A stretch of DNA of 64,000 nt from an uncultured Prolixibacteraceae bacterium (GTDB lineage Bacteria; Bacteroidota; Bacteroidia; Bacteroidales; Prolixibacteraceae). The notes beneath the pieces were generated by a model. The model searched no databases, was not told the origin of the DNA, and saw only the letters and a list, made by a program, of their open reading frames with translations. Both the position numbers and the translations under genes were made by a program. Location of the stretch: contig CALGIG010000063.1 of NCBI GenBank assembly GCA_937915865.1, forward strand, positions 108,020 to 172,019, written 5' to 3'. This document shows, one piece after another, positions 54,008-63,047 of this stretch (position 1 is its first letter; the number at the start of each line of letters is the position of its first letter).

Positions 54008-54280
54008 CTGACATTCGATAGTAAGCTTCTGACATTCGAGCACAAGCGTCTGACATTAAAGCACAAGCTTCTGACATTAGAGAGTAAGCATCTGACATTA
54101 GCGAACAGGCACATGACACTAAAGAACAGGCATCTGACATTCGAGAGTAAGCTCCTGACATTCGAGAACAGGCTTCTGGCATTAAAGAGTAAGCATCTGA
54201 CATTAGCGAACAGGCACATGACACTAAAGAACAGGCTCCTGACACTCGATAGTAAGCCTCTGACACTCAAAAGCAGGGTT
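54008..54280. repeat. Thirteen 21-bp tandem repeats
   Basis: The unit is CTGACATTcgagaacaggct with variable second half; exactly 13 copies fill 273 bp. A two-unit block (ATTAGCGAACAGGCACATGACACTAAAGAACAGG) occurs twice, showing recent duplication. Because 21 is a multiple of three, several frames stay open; the plus frame 53888-54310 reads a heptad-like series such as LTLKSKH, LTLANRH and MTLKNRH, but has no ATG at its beginning, so coding is unproven. No CRISPR-type spacers are present. Confidence 0.85.
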
Positions 54281-54411
54281 TTGTCATACGATTACCGCTA
54301 TGTGGCTTAATATTGATAAGGTGCATAGCGCCAACAGCAGGATAGAAAATTTGAATAAGTATAGGTCTTTTTTTGATTTTTTCGAACAGGAAATCAAAAC
54401 ATCTTAGGTAT

Positions 54412-54556
54412 TGGAAAAAATTATTGCCGTATTTTAAATGTACTCACCCCGACGTCCGCTCTGCGGACGTCCCCCTCTCTACTCTGGTAGAGAGGGGGGA
54501 GGTATGCGAAGCGTACCGGGGGTGAGTGAAAATTAATGAAGTGAATTTTGTCGTAC
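54412..54556. repeat. Interspersed palindromic repeat, copy 5
   Basis: ACTCACCCCG (54442-54451) to CGGGGGTGAGT (54517-54527), an inner GACGTCCGCTCTGCGGACGTC palindrome and CCCCTCTCTACTCTGGTAGAGAGGGG stem, with TTATTGCCGTATTTTAAATG on the left and TTTTGTCGTA on the right. Confidence 0.8.
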
Positions 54557-54704
54557 ACCCCTAACGGAATGGTAAAATAAAATTTAAACAGTTTCTTACT
54601 ATCATATTAAAAAAAGTTGTAAAACATCTTCAAATTTTGATCTTAATTTTTTATATTTGGTTATGAGTTAAATAATATAAATATTAACTATTAAAACCAC
54701 TGTT

Positions 54705-55604
54705 ATGGACCACCGCCAAAGTGAAAAAAATGGCATGTACAAGAGAATGCTTCTTTTCTTTGCCAACCCGACTAATTCCGCTGTTTGGACAACTTTTACA
54801 CGGTTAGCGACCGAAATCAACAATTTCGTGGCGCTCAACAATTCTCTTTCTGCGTATTTACAACAACATCAGGCCGACATCAAAGGCATTACCCAAACCA
54901 AGAACGACGCGTTTTTGGCCATGGTGAACATCGCTGTCAATAAAGCAGCAAAAGCTTATGTTTGGGCTGTTGATACGGCTAATGCCAACCTGGCACAAAT
55001 ATTCGATGTGCAAAAATCGGATTTTGTTCATACTTCGGAAACAAAGGCCTATAACCAAATCAAGAACATACGCGACGCGCTGAGCGCCAACATCGCTTCG
55101 ATGGCCAGTGTACAATTAACCGCTGCCGATGTTACCGCTGTAAATGCCGCCATTACTGCCTACCAGAATACGATTGGAACTACCGGGGCTGCACAGACCC
55201 ATAAAACCGAAGGAACAAAGGCAATCGATGCTGTTATGGTTCCAATTGATAAGAGTTTAGTCCTAATCGACAAGCTGATTGTTAGTTCCTACTCGGCCAC
55301 CAAACCCGATATGGTCAGAGAATACTTGGCAACCCGCGTTTTAGACAAACTCCCGACCCGTCACAGCGGAATATCCATCAACATAACCGATGCCGAAACC
55401 GGCGCCGATTTGGAGGGAGCACTTGTAGCAGTTAACGGCAAAACCGCCACTTCGGATATTGACGGAATAGCCGAAATAATTAAGATTACGCCCGGAACCT
55501 ATAACATGAGCGTTACGCTGGCCAACTACGCCACGCAAATCCTAAAAACGGTAATTGAAAAAGGAAAGCTTACCGAGCTGGACGTTAAAATGACAAAAGC
55601 CTGA
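54705..55604 (+). CDS. Helical protein with C-terminal carboxypeptidase-regulatory-like domain
   Basis: A 299-aa protein without a clear signal peptide. Residues 10-215 are rich in Ala and predicted helical (ITQTKNDAFLAMVNIAVNKAAKAY); residues 220-299 form a small beta-sandwich of the carboxypeptidase-regulatory or transthyretin type (ISINITDAETGADLEGALVAV, then ITPGTYNMSVTLANY). The C-terminal domain type is common on Bacteroidota surface proteins, but export is not evident here. I do not recognise the N-terminal family. It is monocistronic, ending at a strong hairpin. Confidence 0.75.
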   Translation: MDHRQSEKNGMYKRMLLFFANPTNSAVWTTFTRLATEINNFVALNNSLSAYLQQHQADIKGITQTKNDAFLAMVNIAVNKAAKAYVWAVDTANANLAQIFDVQKSDFVHTSETKAYNQIKNIRDALSANIASMASVQLTAADVTAVNAAITAYQNTIGTTGAAQTHKTEGTKAIDAVMVPIDKSLVLIDKLIVSSYSATKPDMVREYLATRVLDKLPTRHSGISINITDAETGADLEGALVAVNGKTATSDIDGIAEIIKITPGTYNMSVTLANYATQILKTVIEKGKLTELDVKMTKA

Positions 55605-55640
55605 TTTTTTATTCCAGGTTTAAATTAGGGGGTTAGAATG

Positions 55641-55666
55641 TAGAGCCCGTCGTGAGACGGGCTCTA
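55641..55666 (+). terminator. Terminator after the 299-aa gene
   Basis: TAGAGCCCGTC (55641-55651) pairs perfectly with GACGGGCTCTA (55656-55666) with a 4-base loop, 36 bases after the stop. Confidence 0.85.
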
Positions 55667-56072
55667 CTCTTAGTACATTGATAATAACCACCAATTCGTT
55701 TTGAATTAGAAACATAATGGGTTACTTTTAGCAACGGAAAAACAAGATAGCAGCAGGGGAAAGGGCGGCAAGCCTGAGGGAAATTCTGTTTGGAAGCAAG
55801 GATAAAACCATGATCATTATGCAATCAAACCCGTGATTATTCGGGCAAAAAAATATACTGGTGTAAGTATTCAAACGAATCACAGATCCGAAGCTAAGAG
55901 GTGCTGATTGTAAATCAGCGCCAGCCGCATCGAATAGCATAGCGCAAATCCGGATGAGCTTAGGTGGATGTAAAACTGGCCAAAGCTTAACCGACAGCTT
56001 TCGCCCCCCCCCGACAGGGTTTTAAACCATGTCGGGGGTTAAATTGATAAAAATCCGTTTAATGACCTGGAT
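55667..56072. other. Non-coding stretch before the cassette array
   Basis: No gene supported. It has a palindrome GGTGCTGATTGTAAATCAGCGCC (55900-55922), related to GGCGTTGATACAAATCAGCACC at 53686-53707, and a C-run hairpin CCCCCGACA/TGTCGGGGG (56008-56038). These look like remnants of mobile or repeated DNA. Confidence 0.5.
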
Positions 56073-56156
56073 ATATAAGATACAAAAGGTGAACATATCG
56101 CTCTTGAAACACGAATATGTGATACCTTTGGTAGACATACAACAGAGTTGGCAACC
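56073..56156 (+). repeat. attC-like site 1 (left edge uncertain)
   Basis: ATACAAAAGGTGAACATATCG (56080-56100) pairs imperfectly with CGAATATGTGATACCTTTGGTA (56112-56133), followed by the core GTTGGCAACC (56147-56156) that begins the first cassette. The left core box is not clear. Confidence 0.55.
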
Positions 56157-56187
56157 ATAAAAAAAGAACGACCCTAATTTATAATTT

Positions 56188-57081
56188 ATGTTAGACTTTA
56201 AAGAAATACAGAATCCAGAAGCATGGGAATTATTCGCCCGAGATTTTTTGCAGAAACTAGGATTTTATATTGAATCTAGCCCAGATAGAGGACCTGATGG
56301 AGGTAAAGACATATTAATTACAGAAACACTAAATGGAAAAGTTGGACAATATAAATTCAGATGGCTTGTTAGCTGTAAACATAATGCTGTAAGTAATATA
56401 TCAGTCTCTGAAACTGAAGAATATAATATCTTAGAAAGAGTAGCTAGTTTTAATGCTGATGGTTTCATTGGTTTTTACTCAACAGTTGCATCTTCGGGAT
56501 TGAATAATAGACTAAAGCAATTAACAGAAGCTGGAAGATTAAAAGATTTTAGAGTATTTGACCATAAATTAGTAGAGCAATACTTAATTGGAATTGGTTT
56601 CTCGACATTATTGATGAGATATTTTCCAGAAGGTTATAAAAAAATTAAACCTTTAAATATTGTATTTGATAAGTATTATCCATTAGAATGCGAGGTTTGC
56701 GGAAAAGACCTTTTGGAATCAATGTTTGTTGATAAAATGAACGGTGTAATTGCATTCGTAGAAAATCGAAGCTCAAATCAAATTGAAGACATCTATATTG
56801 CTTGTAAAGGTAACTGTGACAAACAAAAAGAGAATAGTTACAGGTCAGCAGGATATACGACTAGCTGGCAAGGAATTTTAGATTTAGCAAATCCTGCGTT
56901 ATTCATTAAGTACATTATGGCGACTTTAAATAATATGCAAGACGGAACAATTTCATATAGTGACAAAGCTTTCAAGAAAGAAAAGGATTTTATATTGAAA
57001 ATGTCACAAAAGGTATTAGTTCAAATGAATGAAGAAGATAGGGAAAGAGTTAAAAGTCTAGCTGAATTTGGCTTAGTATGA
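56188..57081 (+). CDS. Mrr-like restriction endonuclease-fold protein
   Basis: A 297-aa protein. The N-terminal 150 residues fit an Mrr/REase fold: WELFARDFLQKLGFYIE, the DRGPDGGKDI motif (Asp33/Asp37/Asp41 region) and LVSCKH (Cys63-Lys64-His65), a variant of the catalytic (E/Q)xK strand. Later, CEVCGK and CKGNCDK could form a zinc site. Mrr-type nucleases usually cut modified or foreign DNA. It is the only gene of the first cassette, A+T-rich, 32 bp after the cassette's GTT core. Target and activity are inferred. Confidence 0.8.
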   Translation: MLDFKEIQNPEAWELFARDFLQKLGFYIESSPDRGPDGGKDILITETLNGKVGQYKFRWLVSCKHNAVSNISVSETEEYNILERVASFNADGFIGFYSTVASSGLNNRLKQLTEAGRLKDFRVFDHKLVEQYLIGIGFSTLLMRYFPEGYKKIKPLNIVFDKYYPLECEVCGKDLLESMFVDKMNGVIAFVENRSSNQIEDIYIACKGNCDKQKENSYRSAGYTTSWQGILDLANPALFIKYIMATLNNMQDGTISYSDKAFKKEKDFILKMSQKVLVQMNEEDRERVKSLAEFGLV

Positions 57082-57090
57082 ATAAATTAC

Positions 57091-57227
57091 GGTTGCCAAC
57101 ACGGTATATACAAAATGGGCGAAATAGTAGTAAATTCAAGGGTTGTAGCCCGCTTTAGATTATCACGGTTTGATAGGTTTGAAGCCCGCAATCGCCCACT
57201 TTTGCATATACTTGTCCGTTACCGCCA
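57091..57227 (+). repeat. attC-like site 2
   Basis: Left box GGTTGCCAAC (57091-57100), an exact inverse of the first cassette's GTTGGCAACC start. Hairpin arms TATATACAAAATGGGCG and CGCCCACTTTTGCATATA follow, then the core GTTACCGCCA (57218-57227) that starts cassette 2. The loop holds AGCCCGCTT and AAGCCCGCA. Confidence 0.8.
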
Positions 57228-57249
57228 ATTGTAATAAAGACAGTGCATT

Positions 57250-57648
57250 ATGACAGCAAAGTTTATCGTTGACGATTTGAGCCATGACAAACGGCTCGGT
57301 AGAACAAAGTCGATTGAGAAAATTGTTCAAAACATTAAACGGTTTTCCCCCTACTTTTTTGACACAATACAAGAGTTTTTTAAAAATAAAAAGTCAATTT
57401 ATCTATTTACTCATGTTGGCCGATTTATTGTTTATCTACAGCTAAATAGAGAAATGACTGTCGGAGACCTGATTTTTTTTGATACTGAGAAGAACATAGA
57501 TAAAGCTTTAGATACTGTTAATTTTCTGTTTGTCAATGATCCAGTAAAATTAAATTTGTTCATGGACGCATATAATCGACTTGAACCATTTTACGACGCT
57601 GACTATTCATTGGCAGAGTTATCACTTGGAGATTCAGTTTTTAATTGA
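57250..57648 (+). CDS. Unknown 132-aa cassette protein
   Basis: A small, soluble protein (MTAKFIVDDLSHDKRLGR...) with no recognised domain, mixed charged and aromatic residues, and no signal peptide. It fills cassette 2. Its last 46 bp overlap a convergent 52-codon frame on the other strand, raising the possibility of a two-component cassette such as toxin-antitoxin, but neither sequence matches a family I know. Confidence 0.7.
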   Translation: MTAKFIVDDLSHDKRLGRTKSIEKIVQNIKRFSPYFFDTIQEFFKNKKSIYLFTHVGRFIVYLQLNREMTVGDLIFFDTEKNIDKALDTVNFLFVNDPVKLNLFMDAYNRLEPFYDADYSLAELSLGDSVFN

Positions 57649-57761
57649 TGTTTCTCTATAAGTTTTGCAAATTTTTCATCAGATATGACAGTTTCATAGT
57701 ATTCTTCGAGAATGACTGGTACATCTCTGTAACGTTCTAGCATTGACTCAAATTGATTCAT
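57603..57761 (-). CDS. Possible 52-aa acidic protein, convergent with the 132-aa gene
   Basis: A minus-strand frame from ATG 57761 to TAG 57603 reads MNQFESMLERYRDVPVILEE and onward, acidic and helix-prone, ending TESPSDNSANE. Most of it lies outside the 132-aa gene, in DNA that would otherwise be a 150-bp gap, and its composition is protein-like. No family is recognised. It could be an antitoxin-like partner or a chance frame. Confidence 0.45.
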   Translation of the reverse strand: MNQFESMLERYRDVPVILEEYYETVISDEKFAKLIEKHQLKTESPSDNSANE

Positions 57762-57807
57762 AATTAGATACTTATATGTTAAGACTAAAAAATTAAAGTA
57801 AACAACA

Positions 57808-57944
57808 TGGCGGTAACAAAAGCTAAATGCAAAAGCGGGTTCTGTGGTTCGCCATCAGCGGATTCCCGCTTGATTTCTTTGTCCTGCCGGACACGAAATC
57901 TTCACGCAATCCGCTTCTGCACTTAGCTTCGACCGTTGTGTGCA
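57808..57944 (+). repeat. attC-like site 3
   Basis: Left box TGGCGGTAAC (57808-57817), the exact inverse of cassette 2's GTTACCGCCA. Arms AAAGCTAAATGCAAAAGCGG and CCGCTTCTGCACTTAGCTT pair imperfectly; the core GTTGTGTGCA (57935-57944) opens cassette 3. Confidence 0.8.
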
Positions 57945-57964
57945 ATGCCAGAAAATGACAGCCT

Positions 57965-60733
57965 ATGAACTTTGAATTGAAATATATAAAAAACATAATT
58001 TCTGCAAATAATGATAATAGTTTAGCAATATTTGTAGGTGCTGGGATTTCTAAAAGCTCAGAGACAAAATCATTTAAACTTCCAAGTTGGTATGATTTAA
58101 TCGTAGATTTAAAGAATGAATTAAATGATACAAATGAAAGTGATTATTTAAAGGTTGCTCAATTGTATTATTTGGCATTTGGAGAATACACATATTACAA
58201 AAAACTAAAGGAATATTTTCCTGACTTTATTTCTCCTTCTGAAGTTCATAAACTAATATTTGAGATTAATCCTCATATCATTTTAACAACAAATTGGGAT
58301 AATATTCTTGAAAGAACTATAGAAGAGAATGCGTATATTTTTGATACTATATGTTCTGACAATGACCTTGTAAAATCCTCATTGCAGAATAAATTGGTTA
58401 AGATGCATGGTGATTTTAAAAACCATAATATCGTATTTAAAGAGGACGATTATATTAATTATCAGTTCAATTTTCCATTAATTGAAAACTATGTAAAAAG
58501 TATATTGTCTACTCATACAATTCTATTCATTGGTTACTCATACAATGATATTAATCTGAAACAAATTTTAAATTGGATTAAAAATCATTCAGAAGTAAGG
58601 CCTCCAATGTATCTTACAACATTTGAAGAAAATCAAACTCAAAATAGATATTTAGAGAATCATGGAATTGCGTCCATTATTCTACAAGAAATTGATGCTG
58701 ATGCCATCGGATTTGACGATTACTCAAAAAAGATGTACACCTTTTTACGTCGAATAAAGAATAATGATGAGCAGAGATTGTTAAATTCCGATAATGAAAT
58801 AATTGAATATGTACTTAAGAAAATAGAACCATTAAACGATTTAAATGGAATATTAATTGAGCAAGTTCAAAAATCATTTTCTAATTGTGGTTTTGTTTTT
58901 GACAACGATTCAAGACCCATTTTAGAGTTCTACAATACTCTTTTGACAGGCGACCTTAATAAAAACAAAAGAGCTATTTATCGGAGGTTTGTTGAGATTT
59001 TAAAAGCAATAGATAATGGAAATACTCCCAATGCAAATATTTTAAGGATATTTGAGATATTATCCAAAGCTAGAATCAAAGGTGTAGTTATCTCACCAGA
59101 TGATATATCAATACATTCGAAAGAATACTTGCCATTTGAACCATATCTTAACGGAAAAACAACAGAATCGAACGAATTATATTTGAATTTTGATTTTAAC
59201 GAGTTAATTAAACAATCATCAGAATTAAGTGAATTATTTGAACTAGCTTTTAAATATTATAACATAAACAAATTCGAAGAAGCATTTTCATTACTAGAAG
59301 AAGCTGTTTCATTTTGTTTAAAGCAACGCAATTATACTCTGCTTTTTGTTGCAATGTTTAATAGAAATATTTTATTAAGAAGTTTAAAGTATGGTATTGA
59401 CTTTAATCGTGACAAATATAAGGATATTGAGGAATACAATTTAAAAGATAGATACTATAACTTACCTAAAGATTTAAGACTAGCATTAGAACCAATATAT
59501 GAATTTATTGATTTCTCTTTTATCTATAAATACGCATACAATGTAGCTGAAGAACTTAGAAAAACAGAAGATTCGAAAAGAACAATTGAAGCAGGCGGGA
59601 TGGTTTTAAATTCTGATGTTTTCAAGTTTTCATCTAAACATGGAAATCTCTTAAATTTCATATTTAGAAACAAAATAATGCTAGAGAATTATGGTGAGTT
59701 TAGAAAGATAAATAAGTCATTTGTTGAAATTGCTATTATAAGACAAATTCAAGAAAATGATGTTTCTCTAAGTAAAATTGAACTCTATACTTGCATTAAA
59801 TATTTCGACCATAAAGAATTGAAATTATTGCTTGATGAGTATTACGATAATGAATCGAGCAAGAAAGGTAAATTTCAAATTTCAACGGAAAATAAAGAAT
59901 GGTTAATTAAAACAGCAATAAATAATATTGTAAACAAATATCTTGAAACAAAAAATCCATTTAATCGATTTGAGAATCTTACCGAAAATTGTTTGTTTCT
60001 ATTATCCTTATCAAACTTGACAAAAGAAGAGGTTAATGATGTACTTGAAATAATTAAAAGAATAGTTTCTCAGGGTAATAACACAATAGGTATATTTCAG
60101 TCAATAAATCTCTTTCTTGGAGTTCAATACAATCTATACAAGCTAGAAATTGAAGAAAAGACATTATTAGGAATTATTGAAGATTTAATCAATAAAATAG
60201 TGTATAAAAAATTCAATGGACATGAATATCATGTTTTAACTAGAAATCAATTATCTAATCTCTATGGCTATGCAAAAGAAAGAAAAGCTGTATTAAACAA
60301 CATTAAATTAATAGACAAATTGCTTAATGAGATAGATAGTTATAACACAAGCGAGAAAATAGAAATATGCCAAAATTTCGTACTGAATCTTTATGATATT
60401 GCAAATGAAAAAATTAAGGACAAAATTAAATCATATATTGTCGGTATTAATTCATCAGAGGAGAAAGAACTTTATAAGAAGATTATATTTGATTTAACAT
60501 TAGTTATTTATGATTTTAAAGAACTCGAAGAAAATTCAATTAAGGAACTAAATGATTACTTAGAGCAGTTTAAAGACGGAAAATCATTTTCAACCGTACT
60601 TTATATGTTTGACAGTCAAATTGATTATTTAAGAGAAAATAAAGAAGATATTTTAGGCTTAGATGAAATTTCAAATATACTTAAAGAGGCAATTGAAAAA
60701 CATAAGGCAAGCGATAGAATGTCAATATTTTAA
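57965..60733 (+). CDS. SIR2-domain protein, probable anti-phage NAD+ hydrolase
   Basis: A 922-aa protein. Residues 1-270 are a SIR2 domain: FVGAGIS (25-29), LTTNWD (107-112), KMHGD with catalytic His148, and GYSYND (190-195). The other 650 residues are helical with no transmembrane segment, probably a TPR-like sensor as in DSR-type defence proteins, which degrade NAD+ upon phage detection and abort infection. The gene is very A+T-rich compared with the chromosomal block and fills cassette 3 alone, 21 bp after the core. Defence is inferred from domain layout and context. Confidence 0.83.
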   Translation: MNFELKYIKNIISANNDNSLAIFVGAGISKSSETKSFKLPSWYDLIVDLKNELNDTNESDYLKVAQLYYLAFGEYTYYKKLKEYFPDFISPSEVHKLIFEINPHIILTTNWDNILERTIEENAYIFDTICSDNDLVKSSLQNKLVKMHGDFKNHNIVFKEDDYINYQFNFPLIENYVKSILSTHTILFIGYSYNDINLKQILNWIKNHSEVRPPMYLTTFEENQTQNRYLENHGIASIILQEIDADAIGFDDYSKKMYTFLRRIKNNDEQRLLNSDNEIIEYVLKKIEPLNDLNGILIEQVQKSFSNCGFVFDNDSRPILEFYNTLLTGDLNKNKRAIYRRFVEILKAIDNGNTPNANILRIFEILSKARIKGVVISPDDISIHSKEYLPFEPYLNGKTTESNELYLNFDFNELIKQSSELSELFELAFKYYNINKFEEAFSLLEEAVSFCLKQRNYTLLFVAMFNRNILLRSLKYGIDFNRDKYKDIEEYNLKDRYYNLPKDLRLALEPIYEFIDFSFIYKYAYNVAEELRKTEDSKRTIEAGGMVLNSDVFKFSSKHGNLLNFIFRNKIMLENYGEFRKINKSFVEIAIIRQIQENDVSLSKIELYTCIKYFDHKELKLLLDEYYDNESSKKGKFQISTENKEWLIKTAINNIVNKYLETKNPFNRFENLTENCLFLLSLSNLTKEEVNDVLEIIKRIVSQGNNTIGIFQSINLFLGVQYNLYKLEIEEKTLLGIIEDLINKIVYKKFNGHEYHVLTRNQLSNLYGYAKERKAVLNNIKLIDKLLNEIDSYNTSEKIEICQNFVLNLYDIANEKIKDKIKSYIVGINSSEEKELYKKIIFDLTLVIYDFKELEENSIKELNDYLEQFKDGKSFSTVLYMFDSQIDYLRENKEDILGLDEISNILKEAIEKHKASDRMSIF

Positions 60734-60748
60734 AGAATATAAAGCACA

Positions 60749-60884
60749 TGCACACAACACGCGGTATAGTTAATAAGGGTTTCAGTGGTTTTCGGAGCGT
60801 AGTAACCCGCTTCAAATTTTACTGTATTTTGATAGGTAAAAAGCCCGCAATCCCTTACTAACCATACCGCCACCGTTGTGTGCA
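60749..60884 (+). repeat. attC-like site 4
   Basis: Left box TGCACACAAC (60749-60758), the exact inverse of cassette 3's GTTGTGTGCA. GCGGTATAGTTAATAAGGG pairs almost perfectly with CCCTTACTAACCATACCGC. The next core is GTTGTGTGCA (60875-60884). Confidence 0.85.
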
Positions 60885-60924
60885 ATTCTGGAAGAATTAA
60901 CTTTATATTCTAATAAATTTCAAA

Positions 60925-62577
60925 ATGAAACAGTCCTATCTAATAATAATTGCTTTACTATTTATTTCTAAATTCTGTTTTGGACAGAACCTAAACATAA
61001 TTGAGGCAGAGCCGACAAAGTCAGAGTTACACCAATCCAATATTGGTAAAATATTTTTTACAGAAAAACGCATCTCTTATGAAACTCTTACGAAAAAAGA
61101 TTTTCTCAGAACTTATAAATTGACAAATAAAAGCAATCTTTTTTTTGTTGCCTATTTTAATAATACATTAACCAATTATAAGCATCAATTATTACCTCAG
61201 TTCTCAGCTGACACGCTTTTTAAACTTGGCAACTACCAATTTACTTTATATATCGATCACAATTTAATATATCAAAGCAACCTTTTGCCAGGTGCTCCTC
61301 CGGCTAAAAATCAAAATACCGACACCTATTTGGATCGTCCCTTTGTAGACAATATAAACGGACAAGGTACATGGAGTGAATCTTTTTGGAATCGTTTTAT
61401 GCAAAATGGCGGCGATAAAGTTCTGACCGATGGCAGGCATCTATTACAAATGGAAATTCGCCCATATATTAAGACGGACACTATTAAAACAGGTGAAATA
61501 ATTGCATCAGGAGAATTGTTACTAGAAGTTGACAGACTTCCAAAAATTGACATCAAAAAAATTCAATTAAATAAACCTTTACCTTATAATGGAATGGTAG
61601 TTTCTTCTGAAAGTTTTGATACAAATAGAATTAAACAATTAAAAGGGGCTATTGAAGAAGGTGTTTTTAAAAAGATAAATAGCATTATCGTTTTAAAAGA
61701 GGGGAAAATTCTAATAGAGGAATACTTTAATGGCGAAAATAGAAATTCGCTTCACGACCCGCGTTCAGTTGGAAAATCTTTTTCATCTACACTGACAGGA
61801 ATAGAAATTAGTGATGGTCTTATTAAAAGTGAAACCCAAACTATAAGCGATTTTTATAAGCTAAATCAATTTGAAAATTTTTCTCATTCCAAAGAAAATG
61901 CTACGATAAAAGATTTGTTAACTATGAGTTCCGGATTTGATGGAAACGATGAAGTTCTAAATTCAACAGGCAACGAAGAAAATATGTATCCTACAAAAGA
62001 TTGGGTAAAATTCACTTTGGATTTGCCTTATCAGGACAGTTTAAAAGAAAAGTGGCATTATTTTACAGCTGGTGTTATTTTACTGGGCGACATTTTAAAC
62101 AAGTCGGCGCCAAATGGTTTAGAAAAATATGCTGATGACAAACTTTTTAAGCCTTTGGGCATCACAAACTACAAATGGCAATATACACCACAAAATGTTC
62201 CTAATACGGCTGGCGGAATTCAGATGAATGCACTTGACTTTGCAAAATATGGTCAGCTTTATAAAAATGGCGGAACCTGGAATGATAAACAAATTCTTAG
62301 TAAAGACTGGGTAGAGAAAACCTTCACTAAACAAAAACAAATAACCGGTAGAGATAATGAATACTATGGCTATTTATTTTGGAATAAAACTTACAAAGCC
62401 AATATCAAAGATTATGAAGCCTTTTATTGTGCAGGAAACGGTGGAAACTATATTTTGATTTTTAAAAATGAGCCATTAGTTATTGTAATAACAGCGAGTG
62501 CATACGGACAGTATTATGCCCATTCACAGGTTACGGAAATGCTATCAAAATATATATTACCAGCAATAATAAAATAG
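60925..62577 (+). CDS. Secreted serine hydrolase, beta-lactamase/class C-like
   Basis: A 550-aa protein with a signal peptide (KFCFGQ). Residues 25-215 form an extra N-terminal domain rich in beta-strands; residues 220-550 are a class C beta-lactamase-related domain with SVGK (Ser281, Lys284) as the SxxK catalytic pair. The usual YxN is replaced by YFT (Tyr379), so penicillin hydrolysis is doubtful; esterase or peptidase activity is equally likely. It occupies cassette 4. Confidence 0.83.
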   Translation: MKQSYLIIIALLFISKFCFGQNLNIIEAEPTKSELHQSNIGKIFFTEKRISYETLTKKDFLRTYKLTNKSNLFFVAYFNNTLTNYKHQLLPQFSADTLFKLGNYQFTLYIDHNLIYQSNLLPGAPPAKNQNTDTYLDRPFVDNINGQGTWSESFWNRFMQNGGDKVLTDGRHLLQMEIRPYIKTDTIKTGEIIASGELLLEVDRLPKIDIKKIQLNKPLPYNGMVVSSESFDTNRIKQLKGAIEEGVFKKINSIIVLKEGKILIEEYFNGENRNSLHDPRSVGKSFSSTLTGIEISDGLIKSETQTISDFYKLNQFENFSHSKENATIKDLLTMSSGFDGNDEVLNSTGNEENMYPTKDWVKFTLDLPYQDSLKEKWHYFTAGVILLGDILNKSAPNGLEKYADDKLFKPLGITNYKWQYTPQNVPNTAGGIQMNALDFAKYGQLYKNGGTWNDKQILSKDWVEKTFTKQKQITGRDNEYYGYLFWNKTYKANIKDYEAFYCAGNGGNYILIFKNEPLVIVITASAYGQYYAHSQVTEMLSKYILPAIIK

Positions 62578-62584
62578 AAAAAAC

Positions 62585-62647
62585 TGCACACAATAAATAG
62601 GAATATGAGCGGCGTGCAACGCCCAGCGATTATTCCCGGTTGAACTA
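62585..62647 (+). repeat. attC-like site 5 (short)
   Basis: Left box TGCACACAAT (62585-62594), inverse of cassette 4's TTGTGTGCA. A short hairpin TAGGAATATGAGCG / CGATTATTCCC follows; the core GTTGAACTA (62639-62647) begins cassette 5. Length about 60 bp, typical of short attC sites. Confidence 0.7.
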
Positions 62648-62728
62648 CATCTCGGCAAGCTCGATACACCGCACCCGCCGGGATCAAGGCTATGTACTTA
62701 ACGACCGTTTTTTAGTTTTTGAAGTAAA

Positions 62729-62965
62729 TTAAATGAGATAACGTTCTTTGACGTATTGCAGGTTTTTGTGCTTTTGTGGGTTCACAGCACCGGTAAGATC
62801 GTGTTTGACACCTGTTTATGGCCGTTTTTGTTGGCATTTATTTAATGTACTTTTGCTTTGCCCCCGCAAAGCAACTTGCTGATCCAGCTTGCCAACAACT
62901 TTTTCAAACTCAGGAACAAGCACAACAGCCTGCTCAACGATAGTAAGTCCCGATTTCTTTCTCAT
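62729..62965 (-). pseudogene. Remnant of a tyrosine recombinase (N-terminal domain)
   Basis: Minus strand from ATG 62965 reads 49 codons, with VPEFEKVVGKLDQQVALRGQ and SKSTLN, like the N-terminal SAM-like domain of phage-type integrases, then stops at 62816. The same frame resumes as TGVKHDLTGAVNPQKHKNLQ and stops at 62729. The catalytic domain is absent. It may derive from an integrase/IS91-type element that inserted in or was captured by cassette 5. Confidence 0.5.
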
Positions 62966-63047
62966 ATTCAGAAATTTTTGTTGTGATTAATTCCTGAGAA
63001 TAGAAAGAATCGGGTAATTTTAAAACAGCTATCCGCGAAGGCGGATT

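Noticed and set aside
53989..54270. Minus-strand proteins read from the 21-bp repeats (two overlapping frames)
   Set aside because: Both are by-products of the three-fold periodic repeat; no start context, and hydrophobic heptads are an artefact of the repeated codons.
54008..54280. Possible CRISPR array
   Set aside because: The 21-bp units are directly adjacent with no unique spacers and no cas genes are near.
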